Positions 1 through 6,069 of a stretch of 7,314 nt of DNA are shown piece after piece (within the stretch, counting starts at the first letter, position 1; each line of letters starts with the position of its first letter). Below the pieces are notes generated by a model. The model did no database searches, was not told the DNA's origin, and worked only from the letters and a program-made list of their open reading frames with translations. The position numbers and the translations under genes are program-made. Source of the stretch: QUBU01 sp014337915 (GTDB taxonomy: Bacteria > Pseudomonadota > Gammaproteobacteria > Steroidobacterales > GCA-2729495); assembly GCA_030263395.1 (NCBI GenBank), contig SZOW01000031.1:1-7314 (forward strand), given 5' to 3'.

Positions 1-2
1 GC

Positions 3-65
3 GCGGTCGCGCCTGGCGTCGTCATCTACCTGGTGCTGTGGCTGATGCTGCCGCCGCCGGAGTGA
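3..65 (+). CDS. C-terminal end of a probable PspC-domain membrane protein (partial)
   Basis: This is the 3' end of a gene that begins before the window; 20 codons and a TGA stop are visible. The peptide is GVVIYLVLWLMLPPPE preceded by AVAP: a hydrophobic, membrane-spanning-like stretch ending in a Pro/Glu tail. This resembles the end of PspC (phage shock protein C) domains, which typically finish with a Gly-x-x-x-Tyr-x-x-Leu-Trp-x-x-x-Pro pattern at the end of their transmembrane helix. Small stand-alone PspC-domain proteins are common in proteobacteria and are thought to act in the envelope stress response. The assignment rests on 20 residues only; another small membrane protein is possible. 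The gene runs in the same direction as gmk, with a 180-nt gap. Confidence 0.45.
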   Translation, partial: AVAPGVVIYLVLWLMLPPPE

Positions 66-94
66 GTGAGGGCACCAGACTTTCAGATGCAGAT

Positions 95-167
95 GGCGCA
101 TTGCTCGTGACCACGCTCGACACGCCGGGCGTGCTGGGCATCCCGGGACCCGCCGCCGGCGCATTGC
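95..167. repeat. Pair of identical 10-mers upstream of gmk
   Basis: GGCGCATTGC occurs at 95-104 and again at 158-167, 63 bp apart. Near each copy is a TGARTGAGG-like element: GTGAGTGAGGGCA just before the first copy (about 62-74) and GTGAATGAGGCA just after the second (about 172-183). The two element types are therefore arranged roughly symmetrically in the spacer. This may be a regulator-binding arrangement, the remnant of a duplication, or chance. No function can be assigned. Confidence 0.3.
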
Positions 168-195
168 GCAGGTGAATGAGGCAAGATTGGCCTCC

Positions 196-226
196 TTGGC
201 GGCCGTGAGCAGCCGCCGGCCGCCAA
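196..226 (+). other. Strong hairpin in the gmk 5' region
   Basis: TTGGCGGCC (196-204) and GGCCGCCAA (218-226) are perfect 9-bp inverted repeats around a 13-nt loop, ending 19 nt before the gmk ATG. A competing 6-bp pairing exists between GATTGG (185-190) and CCAATC (223-228), which share bases with the main stem. No T-run follows, so it is not a standard intrinsic terminator. It could be an mRNA leader structure or a terminator-like element for the upstream gene. Confidence 0.4.
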
Positions 227-245
227 TCCGTACCCGCCGATCCCC

Positions 246-788
246 ATGACAGCATCACCAGGCAGCCTCTTCGTCATCACCGCGCCCTCGGGCGCCGGCA
301 AGACCACGCTGACGCGTGGCCTGCTGGCGGCCGACCCGGGGCTGCGGTTCTCGGTCTCCATCGCCGCCGGCGAGCTGCTCGAGTACGCGGAGGTGTTCGG
401 CAACTACTACGGCACCGGCCGGGCGCAGGTCGAAGCGCACACCAGCGCCGGCCACCACGTGCTGCTCGACATCGACTGGCAGGGCGCCCGCCAGGTGCGC
501 CAGCGCATGCCGCAGAGCGTGCTGATCTTCATCATGCCGCCATCGCTCCCCGAGCTGGAGCGCCGCCTGCGGGGCCGGGCCACGGACAGCGACGAAGTCA
601 TCCGCCGCCGGCTCGCCGAGGCGCAGTCGGACATGACCCACTGGCCGGAATTCGACTACGTGGTGATCAACGACGACCGCGACGCCGCCCTGGCCGCGCT
701 GCAGGCCATCCTCGCCGGCCGCGGCGCCGCCAGCCGGACCACGGACCCCGCTACCCGGCGCCGCGCCGCCGCAGTCCTCGCCACCTGA
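246..788 (+). CDS. gmk: Guanylate kinase with an internal 27-residue deletion in the GMP-binding domain
   Basis: Guanylate kinase phosphorylates GMP (and dGMP) to GDP with ATP in the cytoplasm and is normally essential. The 180-aa product has the P-loop APSGAGKTT (residues 13-21), the AEVFGNYYGT motif (48-57), DIDWQGA (75-81) and the lid segment RRLRGRATDSDEVIRRRL (106-123), all in family order. The anomaly lies between SVS (36-38) and IAAGELLEYAEVF (39-51). In E. coli Gmk (207 aa) 27 residues separate the equivalent positions, including the conserved TTRxxRPGE segment and the following Tyr that bind GMP. Here they are absent with no frameshift: 207-27 = 180. The junction is at about nt 359/360. 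Retained GMP-site residues include Glu46, Tyr55 and Thr57. The family call is secure; normal activity is doubtful. Either the gene is really altered or the sequence has lost 81 bp. The ATG at 246 gives the usual N-terminus; no Shine-Dalgarno sequence is seen. Confidence 0.9.
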   Translation: MTASPGSLFVITAPSGAGKTTLTRGLLAADPGLRFSVSIAAGELLEYAEVFGNYYGTGRAQVEAHTSAGHHVLLDIDWQGARQVRQRMPQSVLIFIMPPSLPELERRLRGRATDSDEVIRRRLAEAQSDMTHWPEFDYVVINDDRDAALAALQAILAGRGAASRTTDPATRRRAAAVLAT

Positions 789-793
789 GCGTC

Positions 794-799
794 TATAAG
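794..799 (+). promoter_or_regulatory. Possible -10 box (TATAAG) upstream of rpoZ
   Basis: TATAAG lies just after the gmk stop codon and is one of the few AT-rich hexamers in this GC-rich DNA. It could start an rpoZ transcript with a leader of about 90 nt. No good -35 element is found 16-18 nt upstream. A rival weak promoter is TTGCGC (833-838), exactly 17 nt before TAGCCT (856-861). Neither is strong, and rpoZ may also be read through from gmk. Confidence 0.25.
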
Positions 800-808
800 G
801 AGCCGTAA

Positions 809-826
809 GGGCGCCCACCCGCGCCC
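809..826 (+). other. Short GC hairpin between gmk and rpoZ
   Basis: GGGCGC (809-814) pairs with GCGCCC (821-826) across a 6-nt loop, 20 nt after the gmk stop. It has no T-tract, so termination is not supported. It may be leader RNA structure or a chance product of GC-rich sequence. Confidence 0.2.
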
Positions 827-896
827 GGCCGGTTGCGCCCCGCCGCCCGCCCGGTTAGCCTTTGCAGCCCCAAAACGACCCGCCCGGACCTTTCCC

Positions 897-1190
897 ATGG
901 CCAGAATCACCGTCGAAGACTGCCTCGGCAACGTCGAAAACATCTTCGAGCTCGTCATGGTCGCGGCCAAGCGCGCCCGCCGGCTCGCCAACGGTGCCCC
1001 GGCCCAGCTCGACTGGGAAAACGACAAGCCCACCGTACTGGCGCTGCGCGAAATCGCCGAAGGCCTGGTCGGCCCGGAGATCCTCACCGAGGCCGACCCG
1101 ACGCCGGCCGACCTGTTCGCCACCGAGCAGGCCAACGATCTGCTGGCCAACCAGCCGATCAACATGAACGACGATTCCGACCTCATCTGA
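897..1190 (+). CDS. rpoZ: DNA-directed RNA polymerase subunit omega
   Basis: The 97-aa product matches omega (91 aa in E. coli) from the first residue: MARITVEDCL, then FELVMVAAKRARRLANG (17-33), then the ENDKPTVLALREIAEGL segment (41-57) and a poorly conserved acidic tail ending DDSDLI. Omega binds the beta' subunit, aids RNA polymerase assembly and, in E. coli, forms part of one ppGpp-binding site together with beta'. Its place between gmk and spoT is classical for gammaproteobacteria. An oddity is Ile16 in NIF, where the family nearly always has NRF or NRY (Arg16 in E. coli). The codon is ATC, so at least two base changes separate it from a CGC arginine codon. The start is fixed by the conserved MAR N-terminus. 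The 20 nt upstream show no clear ribosome binding site. Confidence 0.96.
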   Translation: MARITVEDCLGNVENIFELVMVAAKRARRLANGAPAQLDWENDKPTVLALREIAEGLVGPEILTEADPTPADLFATEQANDLLANQPINMNDDSDLI

Positions 1191-1215
1191 GGTCGTGCCG
1201 CAACGCGCCGGCATC

Positions 1216-1231
1216 GCGGCCGCAGGGCCGC
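1216..1231 (+). other. GC-rich tetraloop hairpin downstream of rpoZ
   Basis: GCGGCC (1216-1221) pairs perfectly with GGCCGC (1226-1231) around a GCAG loop, 25 nt after the rpoZ stop. No U-run follows. It might slow polymerase or protect the 3' end of the rpoZ message ahead of the separate spoT promoter, but the evidence is only the inverted repeat. Confidence 0.3.
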
Positions 1232-1256
1232 CAGCGCCCCGCGACTCCTTGAAATA

Positions 1257-1271
1257 AGCCCGGAAAGGGCT
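1257..1271 (+). other. Small inverted repeat just upstream of the spoT promoter
   Basis: AGCCC (1257-1261) and GGGCT (1267-1271) flank a GGAAA loop. It lies where the -35 region of the putative spoT promoter would be, with its right arm ending 12 nt before the -10-like box. It could be an operator-like site or part of a rpoZ 3' structure. Five base pairs is weak evidence. Confidence 0.2.
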
Positions 1272-1283
1272 ACCCCGCCCCGT

Positions 1284-1289
1284 TAGAAT
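1284..1289 (+). promoter_or_regulatory. Probable spoT -10 box (TAGAAT), leaderless arrangement
   Basis: TAGAAT, within GTTAGAATCC, matches 4 of 6 positions of the sigma-70 -10 consensus and stands out in GC-rich sequence. Only 6 nt separate it from the spoT ATG at 1296. Initiation at the usual 7 nt or so downstream would fall on or beside the A of the start codon, giving a leaderless mRNA. No good -35 is present at 17 nt. TTGAAA at 1249-1254 is too far away (29 nt). If M1 is not used, Met6 (ATG at 1311), preceded by GGGG, would have a 15-nt leader. Confidence 0.45.
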
Positions 1290-1295
1290 CCATTC

Positions 1296-3482
1296 ATGGA
1301 CTACGGGGCAATGCTGCTCGAAAGGCTGCCGCTGGTGGGCCGGCGCAACTTCGGGTTGCGCCAGCTGCTCGCACGCCTCGAATACCTGCCGGCCGACCAG
1401 CTCAAGCGCATCGAAACCGCCTACGAGTTCGCCGCCGCCGCCCACGCCGGCCAGAAGCGCCGCTCCGGGGAGCCTTACATCACGCATCCGGTGGCGGTCG
1501 CCAGCATCCTCGCGCAGCTGCGCCTCGACCACCAGACCATCGAGGCGGCGCTGCTGCACGACGTCATCGAAGACACGCCGGCGGCGAAGAACGACATCCA
1601 GAAGTGCTTCGGCCCCGAGGTCGCGGCCCTGGTGGACGGCGTCAGCAAGCTCGACCAGCTCTCCTTCACCAGCCGCGCCGAGGCGCAGGCGGAGAGTTTC
1701 CGCAAAATGATGCTGGCGATGGTGGAGGACATCCGCGTCATCCTCGTCAAGCTGGCCGACCGGCTGCACAACATGCAGACGCTGGAGGCCATGCCGCCGG
1801 AGAAGCAGGGTCGCATCGCCCGCGAGACGCTCGAGGTCTACGCGCCGATCGCCAACCGGCTCGGCATCAACACCGTGAAGACCGAGCTGGAGGACCTCGG
1901 CTTCCGCCATGCCTACCCGTACCGCTACCGGGTGCTGGACCGGGCGGTGCGCCGGGCCGAGGGCAACCAGCGCCAGTTCGTCGGCAAGATCGAGGACCGG
2001 CTGCAGAAGGCGCTGCAGGAAGCGGGCATCGCCGGCAAGGTGGTGGGGCGCAAGAAGCACCTGTACAGCATCTACCGCAAGATGCTGCGCAAGAAACAGT
2101 CGCTCTCGGAAATCGCCGACGTGTTCGCCTTCCGGCTCATCATGCCCGACGTCGACAGCTGCTACCGCGGCCTCGGCATCGTACACCAGCTCTACAAGCC
2201 GATGCCGGGACGGTTCAAGGACTACATCGCCATCCCGCGAGTCAACGGCTACCAGTCGCTGCATACCGTGCTGCTCGGGCCCAACGGCATCCCCATCGAG
2301 GTGCAGATCCGCACCGAGCAGATGGACCGCATCGCCGAGAGCGGCATCGCCGCGCACTGGCAGTACAAGGAGCCGGGCAACGAGCGCGAGGCCGTGCCGC
2401 CACAGGCGCGCGCGCGGGAATGGCTCGCCAGCATCAGCGAGATGCAGCAGGCGGCGGACTCCGAGGAATTCCTCGAGCACGTCAAGGTCGACCTCTATCC
2501 CGACAAGGTCTACGTGTTCACGCCCAAGGGTGACATCCTGCGCCTGCCCCGTGGCGCCACCTGCGTGGACTTCGCCTATGCGGTGCACACCGACGTCGGC
2601 AACCGCTGCGTGGCTGCCAAGATCGACCGGCGGCTGGTGCCGCTGCGCACCGCGCTCAACAACGGCGAGACGGTGGAGATCATCACCGCCAAGACCGCGC
2701 GCCCCAATCCGGCCTGGGTGAACTTCGTGGTCTCGGCCAAGGCGCGGGCGGCCATCCGCCAGTTCCTCAAGAACCTGCAGCAGAGCGAGGCGCGCGAACT
2801 CGGCCGGCGCCTGCTCGACCAGTCGCTGCGCGACTTCCGTTCCGCGCTGCGCAAGGTCAGCCGCGAGCAGATGCAGAAGCTGCTCGATGAGCTCGGACTC
2901 GGCAGCACCAACGAACTCTTCGAGCAGATCGGCCTCGGCGAGCGCCTGGCGCCGGTGGTCGCCAAGGTGCTGCTGCAGGAAGGCGCCGAGACCGATGCGG
3001 TTCCGGCCGGCGAGGCCGCGGGCGCGACGGGCAAGCCTTCACCCATCACCATCGCCGGCACCGAGGGCCTGGTGGTGAGCTATGCGCGCTGCTGCCACCC
3101 GCTGCCGGGCGACCCGATCATGGGCTACCTCAGCGCCGGGCGCGGCGTGGTCATCCACCGCAATACCTGCGGCAACCTCAGCGAATACCGCAAGCAGCCG
3201 CACAAGTGGATCCCGGTGACCTGGGAGAAGGACATCGACCGCGACTTCTCCAGCGAGATCCGCGTCGATGTCGACAACAAGCCCGGCGTGCTGGCCGAGG
3301 TCGCCGCGCGTATCGGCGATGCGGGCTCCAACATCGAGCAGGTCTCGGTGGACGAGCGACTCGAGGACGCCGCGGTGTTGGTGTTCTCCATCCTGGTGCG
3401 TGACCGCAAGCAGCTCGCGCAGGTCATCCGCAGCATCCGCCACATGGCAGCGGTGAAGAAGGTTACCCGCAGCTGCGCCTGA
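1296..3482 (+). CDS. spoT: Bifunctional (p)ppGpp synthetase/hydrolase of the Rel/SpoT family
   Basis: The enzyme makes and degrades the stringent-response alarmone (p)ppGpp. The 728-aa product has the full RSH layout. The HD hydrolase domain (about 35-200) keeps His64, His88-Asp89, Glu92-Asp93 and Asp155, so hydrolysis should be intact. The synthetase domain (about 250-365) has the RKKHLYSIYRKM loop (252-263), Asp275, RFKD (306-309), NGYQSLHT (317-324) and Glu335 in EVQIRT. RxKD is the form found in bifunctional Rel/SpoT enzymes, in contrast to the acidic form in RelA. TGS follows at about 404-465, then a helical region, a Cys-containing segment with CCHPLPGD (599-606) and Cys625, and a C-terminal ACT domain (about 653-725). 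E. coli SpoT is about 702 aa; the extra length is mainly some 20 residues at the N-terminus. A -10-like box lies 6 nt upstream. rpoZ ends 105 nt before; ridA follows after 74 nt. Confidence 0.97.
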   Translation: MDYGAMLLERLPLVGRRNFGLRQLLARLEYLPADQLKRIETAYEFAAAAHAGQKRRSGEPYITHPVAVASILAQLRLDHQTIEAALLHDVIEDTPAAKNDIQKCFGPEVAALVDGVSKLDQLSFTSRAEAQAESFRKMMLAMVEDIRVILVKLADRLHNMQTLEAMPPEKQGRIARETLEVYAPIANRLGINTVKTELEDLGFRHAYPYRYRVLDRAVRRAEGNQRQFVGKIEDRLQKALQEAGIAGKVVGRKKHLYSIYRKMLRKKQSLSEIADVFAFRLIMPDVDSCYRGLGIVHQLYKPMPGRFKDYIAIPRVNGYQSLHTVLLGPNGIPIEVQIRTEQMDRIAESGIAAHWQYKEPGNEREAVPPQARAREWLASISEMQQAADSEEFLEHVKVDLYPDKVYVFTPKGDILRLPRGATCVDFAYAVHTDVGNRCVAAKIDRRLVPLRTALNNGETVEIITAKTARPNPAWVNFVVSAKARAAIRQFLKNLQQSEARELGRRLLDQSLRDFRSALRKVSREQMQKLLDELGLGSTNELFEQIGLGERLAPVVAKVLLQEGAETDAVPAGEAAGATGKPSPITIAGTEGLVVSYARCCHPLPGDPIMGYLSAGRGVVIHRNTCGNLSEYRKQPHKWIPVTWEKDIDRDFSSEIRVDVDNKPGVLAEVAARIGDAGSNIEQVSVDERLEDAAVLVFSILVRDRKQLAQVIRSIRHMAAVKKVTRSCA

Positions 3483-3546
3483 CGATGGTGCCCGGCGGCT
3501 GAATGACGGATCATTGTCGCCGGTCCCGGATCCCGCCGGCCGCATC

Positions 3547-3550
3547 GAGG
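3547..3550 (+). promoter_or_regulatory. Shine-Dalgarno sequence of ridA
   Basis: GAGG lies 6 nt before the ATG at 3557, good spacing for ribosome binding. It decides the ridA start in favour of 3557 over the upstream in-frame ATG at 3503. It is the only clear Shine-Dalgarno sequence before any gene in this window. Confidence 0.6.
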
Positions 3551-3556
3551 TCTTCC

Positions 3557-3937
3557 ATGGCAAAGCAGGTCATCAGCACGGCGCAGGCGCCCGCCGCCAT
3601 CGGCGCCTATTCCCAGGCCATCCGCGCCGGCGGCATGGTCTATATTTCCGGCCAGATTCCGCTGGATCCGGCCAGCGGCCAGCTGGTCGGCGGCGACATC
3701 CGCGCGCAGATCCACCAGGTATTCCGCAACCTGGCGGCGGTGGCTGCCGCCGCGGGGCTGGGGCTCGACAGCGCCGTGAAGGTCACCGTGTTCCTCACCG
3801 ACCTCGGTCACTTCGCGGCGGTGAACGAGATCATGGCGGAATACTTCCCACAGCCGTTCCCGGCCCGCGCCGCGATCGGCGTATCGGCCCTGCCGAAGGG
3901 CGCGGCGGTGGAGGCCGACGCCATCCTCGCTGGCTGA
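3557..3937 (+). CDS. ridA: RidA family 2-iminobutanoate/2-iminopropanoate deaminase (YjgF/YER057c/UK114 family)
   Basis: RidA hydrolyses reactive enamines and imines released by pyridoxal-phosphate enzymes such as threonine dehydratase, protecting other PLP enzymes; it acts as a cytosolic trimer. The 126-aa product fits the family size (128 aa in E. coli). It shows the opening APAAIGAYSQA (11-21) with Tyr17, SGQIPLDP (31-38), the central VKVTVFLTDLGHFAAVN (74-90), the catalytic Arg104 in FPARAAIGV, and Glu119 near the C-terminus, equivalent to E. coli Glu120. The start at 3557 is chosen for its Shine-Dalgarno sequence and because the family begins there; an upstream ATG at 3503 would add 18 unconserved residues. 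It sits between spoT and recG, and recG starts 10 nt after its stop, so co-transcription is likely. Confidence 0.95.
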   Translation: MAKQVISTAQAPAAIGAYSQAIRAGGMVYISGQIPLDPASGQLVGGDIRAQIHQVFRNLAAVAAAAGLGLDSAVKVTVFLTDLGHFAAVNEIMAEYFPQPFPARAAIGVSALPKGAAVEADAILAG

Positions 3938-3947
3938 CCGGCCCGCC

Positions 3948-6029
3948 GTGGCGACGCCTGCCGCGATCCCCCGGGAGCTCACCGAGCTGCGCGGTGTCGG
4001 CCCGGCGCTGGCGGAAAAGCTCGCGCGCCTCGGTGTCACGCGGCCGGAGGACCTGCTGTTCCTGCTGCCACAGCGCTACGAGGACCGCACGCGGCTGGTG
4101 CCCATCGGTGCGCTGGTCCCGGGCAGTCGCGCAGTGGTGGCGGGCGAGGTGGCGCTGGCCGAGATCGTGTTCCGCCGCCGCCGCAGCCTGCTTTGCCGCA
4201 TCAGCGACGGCACCGGCATGCTCACGCTGCGCTTCTTCTACTTCAGCAAGGCACAGCAGGAGCAGCTGGCGCGCGGCCGGCGCCTGCTGTGCTTCGGCGA
4301 GGCCCGCAGCGGACCGGGTGGCCTGGAGATGGTGCACCCGGAATACCAGTTCCTCGGCGCGGAGGAGCAGGTCAGCCTGGAGCAGGCACTGACACCGGTC
4401 TACCCGACCACCGAGGGCCTGCAGCAGTTCCGGCTGCGCAGCCTCGCGACCCAGGCGCTGGAGCGCTACCTGCCGCTGCTGCCTGACTGGCTGGAGGGCC
4501 GGCTGCCGGAAGGCACGGCGCTGCCGGGCCTGCGCGAGGCGCTGCAGGTCCTCCACCGGCCGCCGCCGGGAGTCGACCTCGCCCGCCTCGCCGCCGGCCG
4601 TCACCCGGCGCAGCGCCGGCTCGCGCTGGAGGAGATGCTGGCGCAGCACCTCAGCCTGCGGCGACTGCGCGAGCACGCCCGCAGGGAAGCCGCCACGCCG
4701 CTGCCTGCGGTCGATGGCCTGCGCGAGCGCTTCCTGGCCGGCCTCGGTTTCGGACTGACCGCCGGCCAGCAGGAAGCGCTCGCGGCGATCGACGCCGACC
4801 TCGCGCAGCCGCGGCCGATGCTGCGCCTGGTGCAGGGCGATGTCGGTTGCGGCAAGACCGTGGTCGCGGCGGCAGCGGCGCTGCGCGCGGTCGAGAATGG
4901 CCACCAGGTCGCGGTCATGGCTCCCACGGAGCTGCTCTCCGAGCAGCACCGGCGCAGCTTCAGCCGCTGGCTGGAGCCGCTGGGCATCGAGGTCACCTGG
5001 CTGAGCGGCAGCCTCGGGCGCCGCGAACGCCAGCACGCGCTCGAGGCCATCGGCAGCGGGCGCGGCCAGGTGGTGATCGGCACTCATGCCCTGTTCCAGG
5101 AGGGCGTGGACTACCGCAGCCTGGCGCTGATGATCGTCGACGAACAACACCGCTTCGGTGTCCACCAGCGCCTCGCGCTGATGCAGAAGGGCGCCACCGG
5201 CGGCCAGCACCCGCACCAGCTGGTGATGACGGCCACGCCGATCCCGCGCACCCTGGCCATGACCCTGTACGCGGACCTGGACAACTCCGTGATCCGCGAC
5301 ATGCCGCCGGGCCGCCAGCCGGTGCAGACCATCGCGCTGCCCGACCGGCGCCGCGCCGAGGTGGTGACGCGGGTGCGAGAGGCGGCCCGCGCCGGAAACC
5401 GTGCCTACTGGGTCTGCCCGCTGATCGAAGACTCCGGGGAACTCGACTACCAGGCCGCCGAGTCCACGCATGCCATGCTGGCCGAGGCGCTGCCCGAGCT
5501 GGCGGTGGGCCTGGTGCACGGCCGCATGCGGCCCGAGGACAAGGACGCGGTGATGCGCGCCTTCGCCGCCGGCAAACTGCAGCTGCTGGTGGCGACCACG
5601 GTCATCGAAGTCGGCGTCGATGTGCCGGAAGCGACGCTGATGATCATCGAGAACGCCGAACGCATGGGCCTCGCCCAGCTCCACCAGCTGCGCGGTCGCG
5701 TCGGCCGCGGCGCGGCCGCCAGCCACTGCGTGCTGCTCTACCAGGCGCCGCTCGCGGAGCTGGCGCGCCAGCGCCTGGAGGTGATGCGCGAAACCAGTGA
5801 TGGCTTCGTGGTGGCACAGAAGGACCTGGAACTGCGCGGACCCGGCGAAGTCCTCGGCACGCGGCAGACCGGCCTGGCCCAGTTTCGCGTCGCCGACCTG
5901 CTGCGCGATGCCGACCTCGTGCCGCAGGTGCAGCGCCTGGGCCGCGAGCTGCTCGACGCCGACCCGGGCCTCGCCGAATCGCTGATCCGCCGCTGGATCG
6001 GCGACGCCGACCGCTACGGGAACGTATGA
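3948..6029 (+). CDS. recG: ATP-dependent DNA helicase RecG
   Basis: RecG is a superfamily 2 translocase that remodels branched DNA: it regresses stalled replication forks, unwinds Holliday junctions and R-loops, and limits over-replication. The 693-aa product has the same length as E. coli RecG. The N-terminal wedge domain is visible as LTELRGVGPALAEKLARLGV (11-30), RYEDRT (43-48), ISDGTGMLTLRFF (85-97) and an HPAQRR segment (219-224). Helicase motifs follow: Walker A GDVGCGKT (297-304), APTELLSEQH (325-334), IGTHALFQ (377-384), DEQHRFGVHQR (398-408), TATPIPRTLAMT (428-439), VATTVIEVGVDVP (548-560) and QLRGRVGRG (580-588). The translocation region lies at 615-645. The start codon is GTG, 10 nt after the ridA stop, with no Shine-Dalgarno sequence, suggesting translational coupling. 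The gene looks complete and normal. Confidence 0.97.
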   Translation: MATPAAIPRELTELRGVGPALAEKLARLGVTRPEDLLFLLPQRYEDRTRLVPIGALVPGSRAVVAGEVALAEIVFRRRRSLLCRISDGTGMLTLRFFYFSKAQQEQLARGRRLLCFGEARSGPGGLEMVHPEYQFLGAEEQVSLEQALTPVYPTTEGLQQFRLRSLATQALERYLPLLPDWLEGRLPEGTALPGLREALQVLHRPPPGVDLARLAAGRHPAQRRLALEEMLAQHLSLRRLREHARREAATPLPAVDGLRERFLAGLGFGLTAGQQEALAAIDADLAQPRPMLRLVQGDVGCGKTVVAAAAALRAVENGHQVAVMAPTELLSEQHRRSFSRWLEPLGIEVTWLSGSLGRRERQHALEAIGSGRGQVVIGTHALFQEGVDYRSLALMIVDEQHRFGVHQRLALMQKGATGGQHPHQLVMTATPIPRTLAMTLYADLDNSVIRDMPPGRQPVQTIALPDRRRAEVVTRVREAARAGNRAYWVCPLIEDSGELDYQAAESTHAMLAEALPELAVGLVHGRMRPEDKDAVMRAFAAGKLQLLVATTVIEVGVDVPEATLMIIENAERMGLAQLHQLRGRVGRGAAASHCVLLYQAPLAELARQRLEVMRETSDGFVVAQKDLELRGPGEVLGTRQTGLAQFRVADLLRDADLVPQVQRLGRELLDADPGLAESLIRRWIGDADRYGNV

Positions 6030-6030
6030 T
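6025..6030 (+). promoter_or_regulatory. Possible ubiA -10 box (TATGAT) overlapping the recG stop codon
   Basis: TATGAT matches 5 of 6 consensus positions and contains the TGA that ends recG. No good -35 is seen 17 nt upstream. Initiation about 7 nt downstream would be near 6037, giving a ubiA leader of about 33 nt. That point is also the A of an ATG that opens a 9-codon frame (MATARLPKT, stop at 6064-6066). The 6-nt spacing from box to ATG is identical to that at spoT. It could be chance, since recG must end with a stop codon somewhere. Confidence 0.35.
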
Positions 6031-6069
6031 CCGCCCATGGCAACGGCACGGCTGCCGAAAACCTGATCC

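Noticed and set aside
246..788. gmk as a frameshifted pseudogene
   Set aside because: The frame is open from start to stop, and conserved blocks on both sides of the junction are in the same frame. The defect is a clean loss of 81 bp, not a frameshift, so it is recorded as a CDS with a deletion.
833..861. TTGCGC-17 nt-TAGCCT promoter for rpoZ
   Set aside because: The spacing is ideal, but each hexamer matches the consensus at only 3 of 6 positions, which is easily met by chance. It is mentioned only as a rival to the TATAAG box.
1249..1254. TTGAAA as the -35 box of the spoT promoter
   Set aside because: It is 29 nt from TAGAAT, too far for sigma-70, and no -10-like hexamer lies 16-18 nt after it.
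1604..2533. Long alternative + strand frame inside spoT
   Set aside because: It overlaps the certain spoT frame fully. The product is Arg/Ala/Gly/His-rich with no motif, a shadow of GC-biased third codon positions.
855..2588. 577-codon open frame on the minus strand across rpoZ and spoT
   Set aside because: It is antisense to two certain genes. Its translation is low-complexity, rich in His/Leu/Val/Asp/Arg, with no recognisable domain, as expected from the reverse strand of GC-rich coding DNA.
3503..3556. Upstream ATG extension of ridA
   Set aside because: The extra 18 residues (Arg/Ser-rich) are not part of the RidA family, and the Shine-Dalgarno sequence and family N-terminus both point to 3557.
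3514..4392. 292-codon + strand frame spanning ridA and the start of recG
   Set aside because: It is out of frame with both recognised genes and has Arg/Gly-rich translation with no domain. It arises from GC-rich shadow coding.
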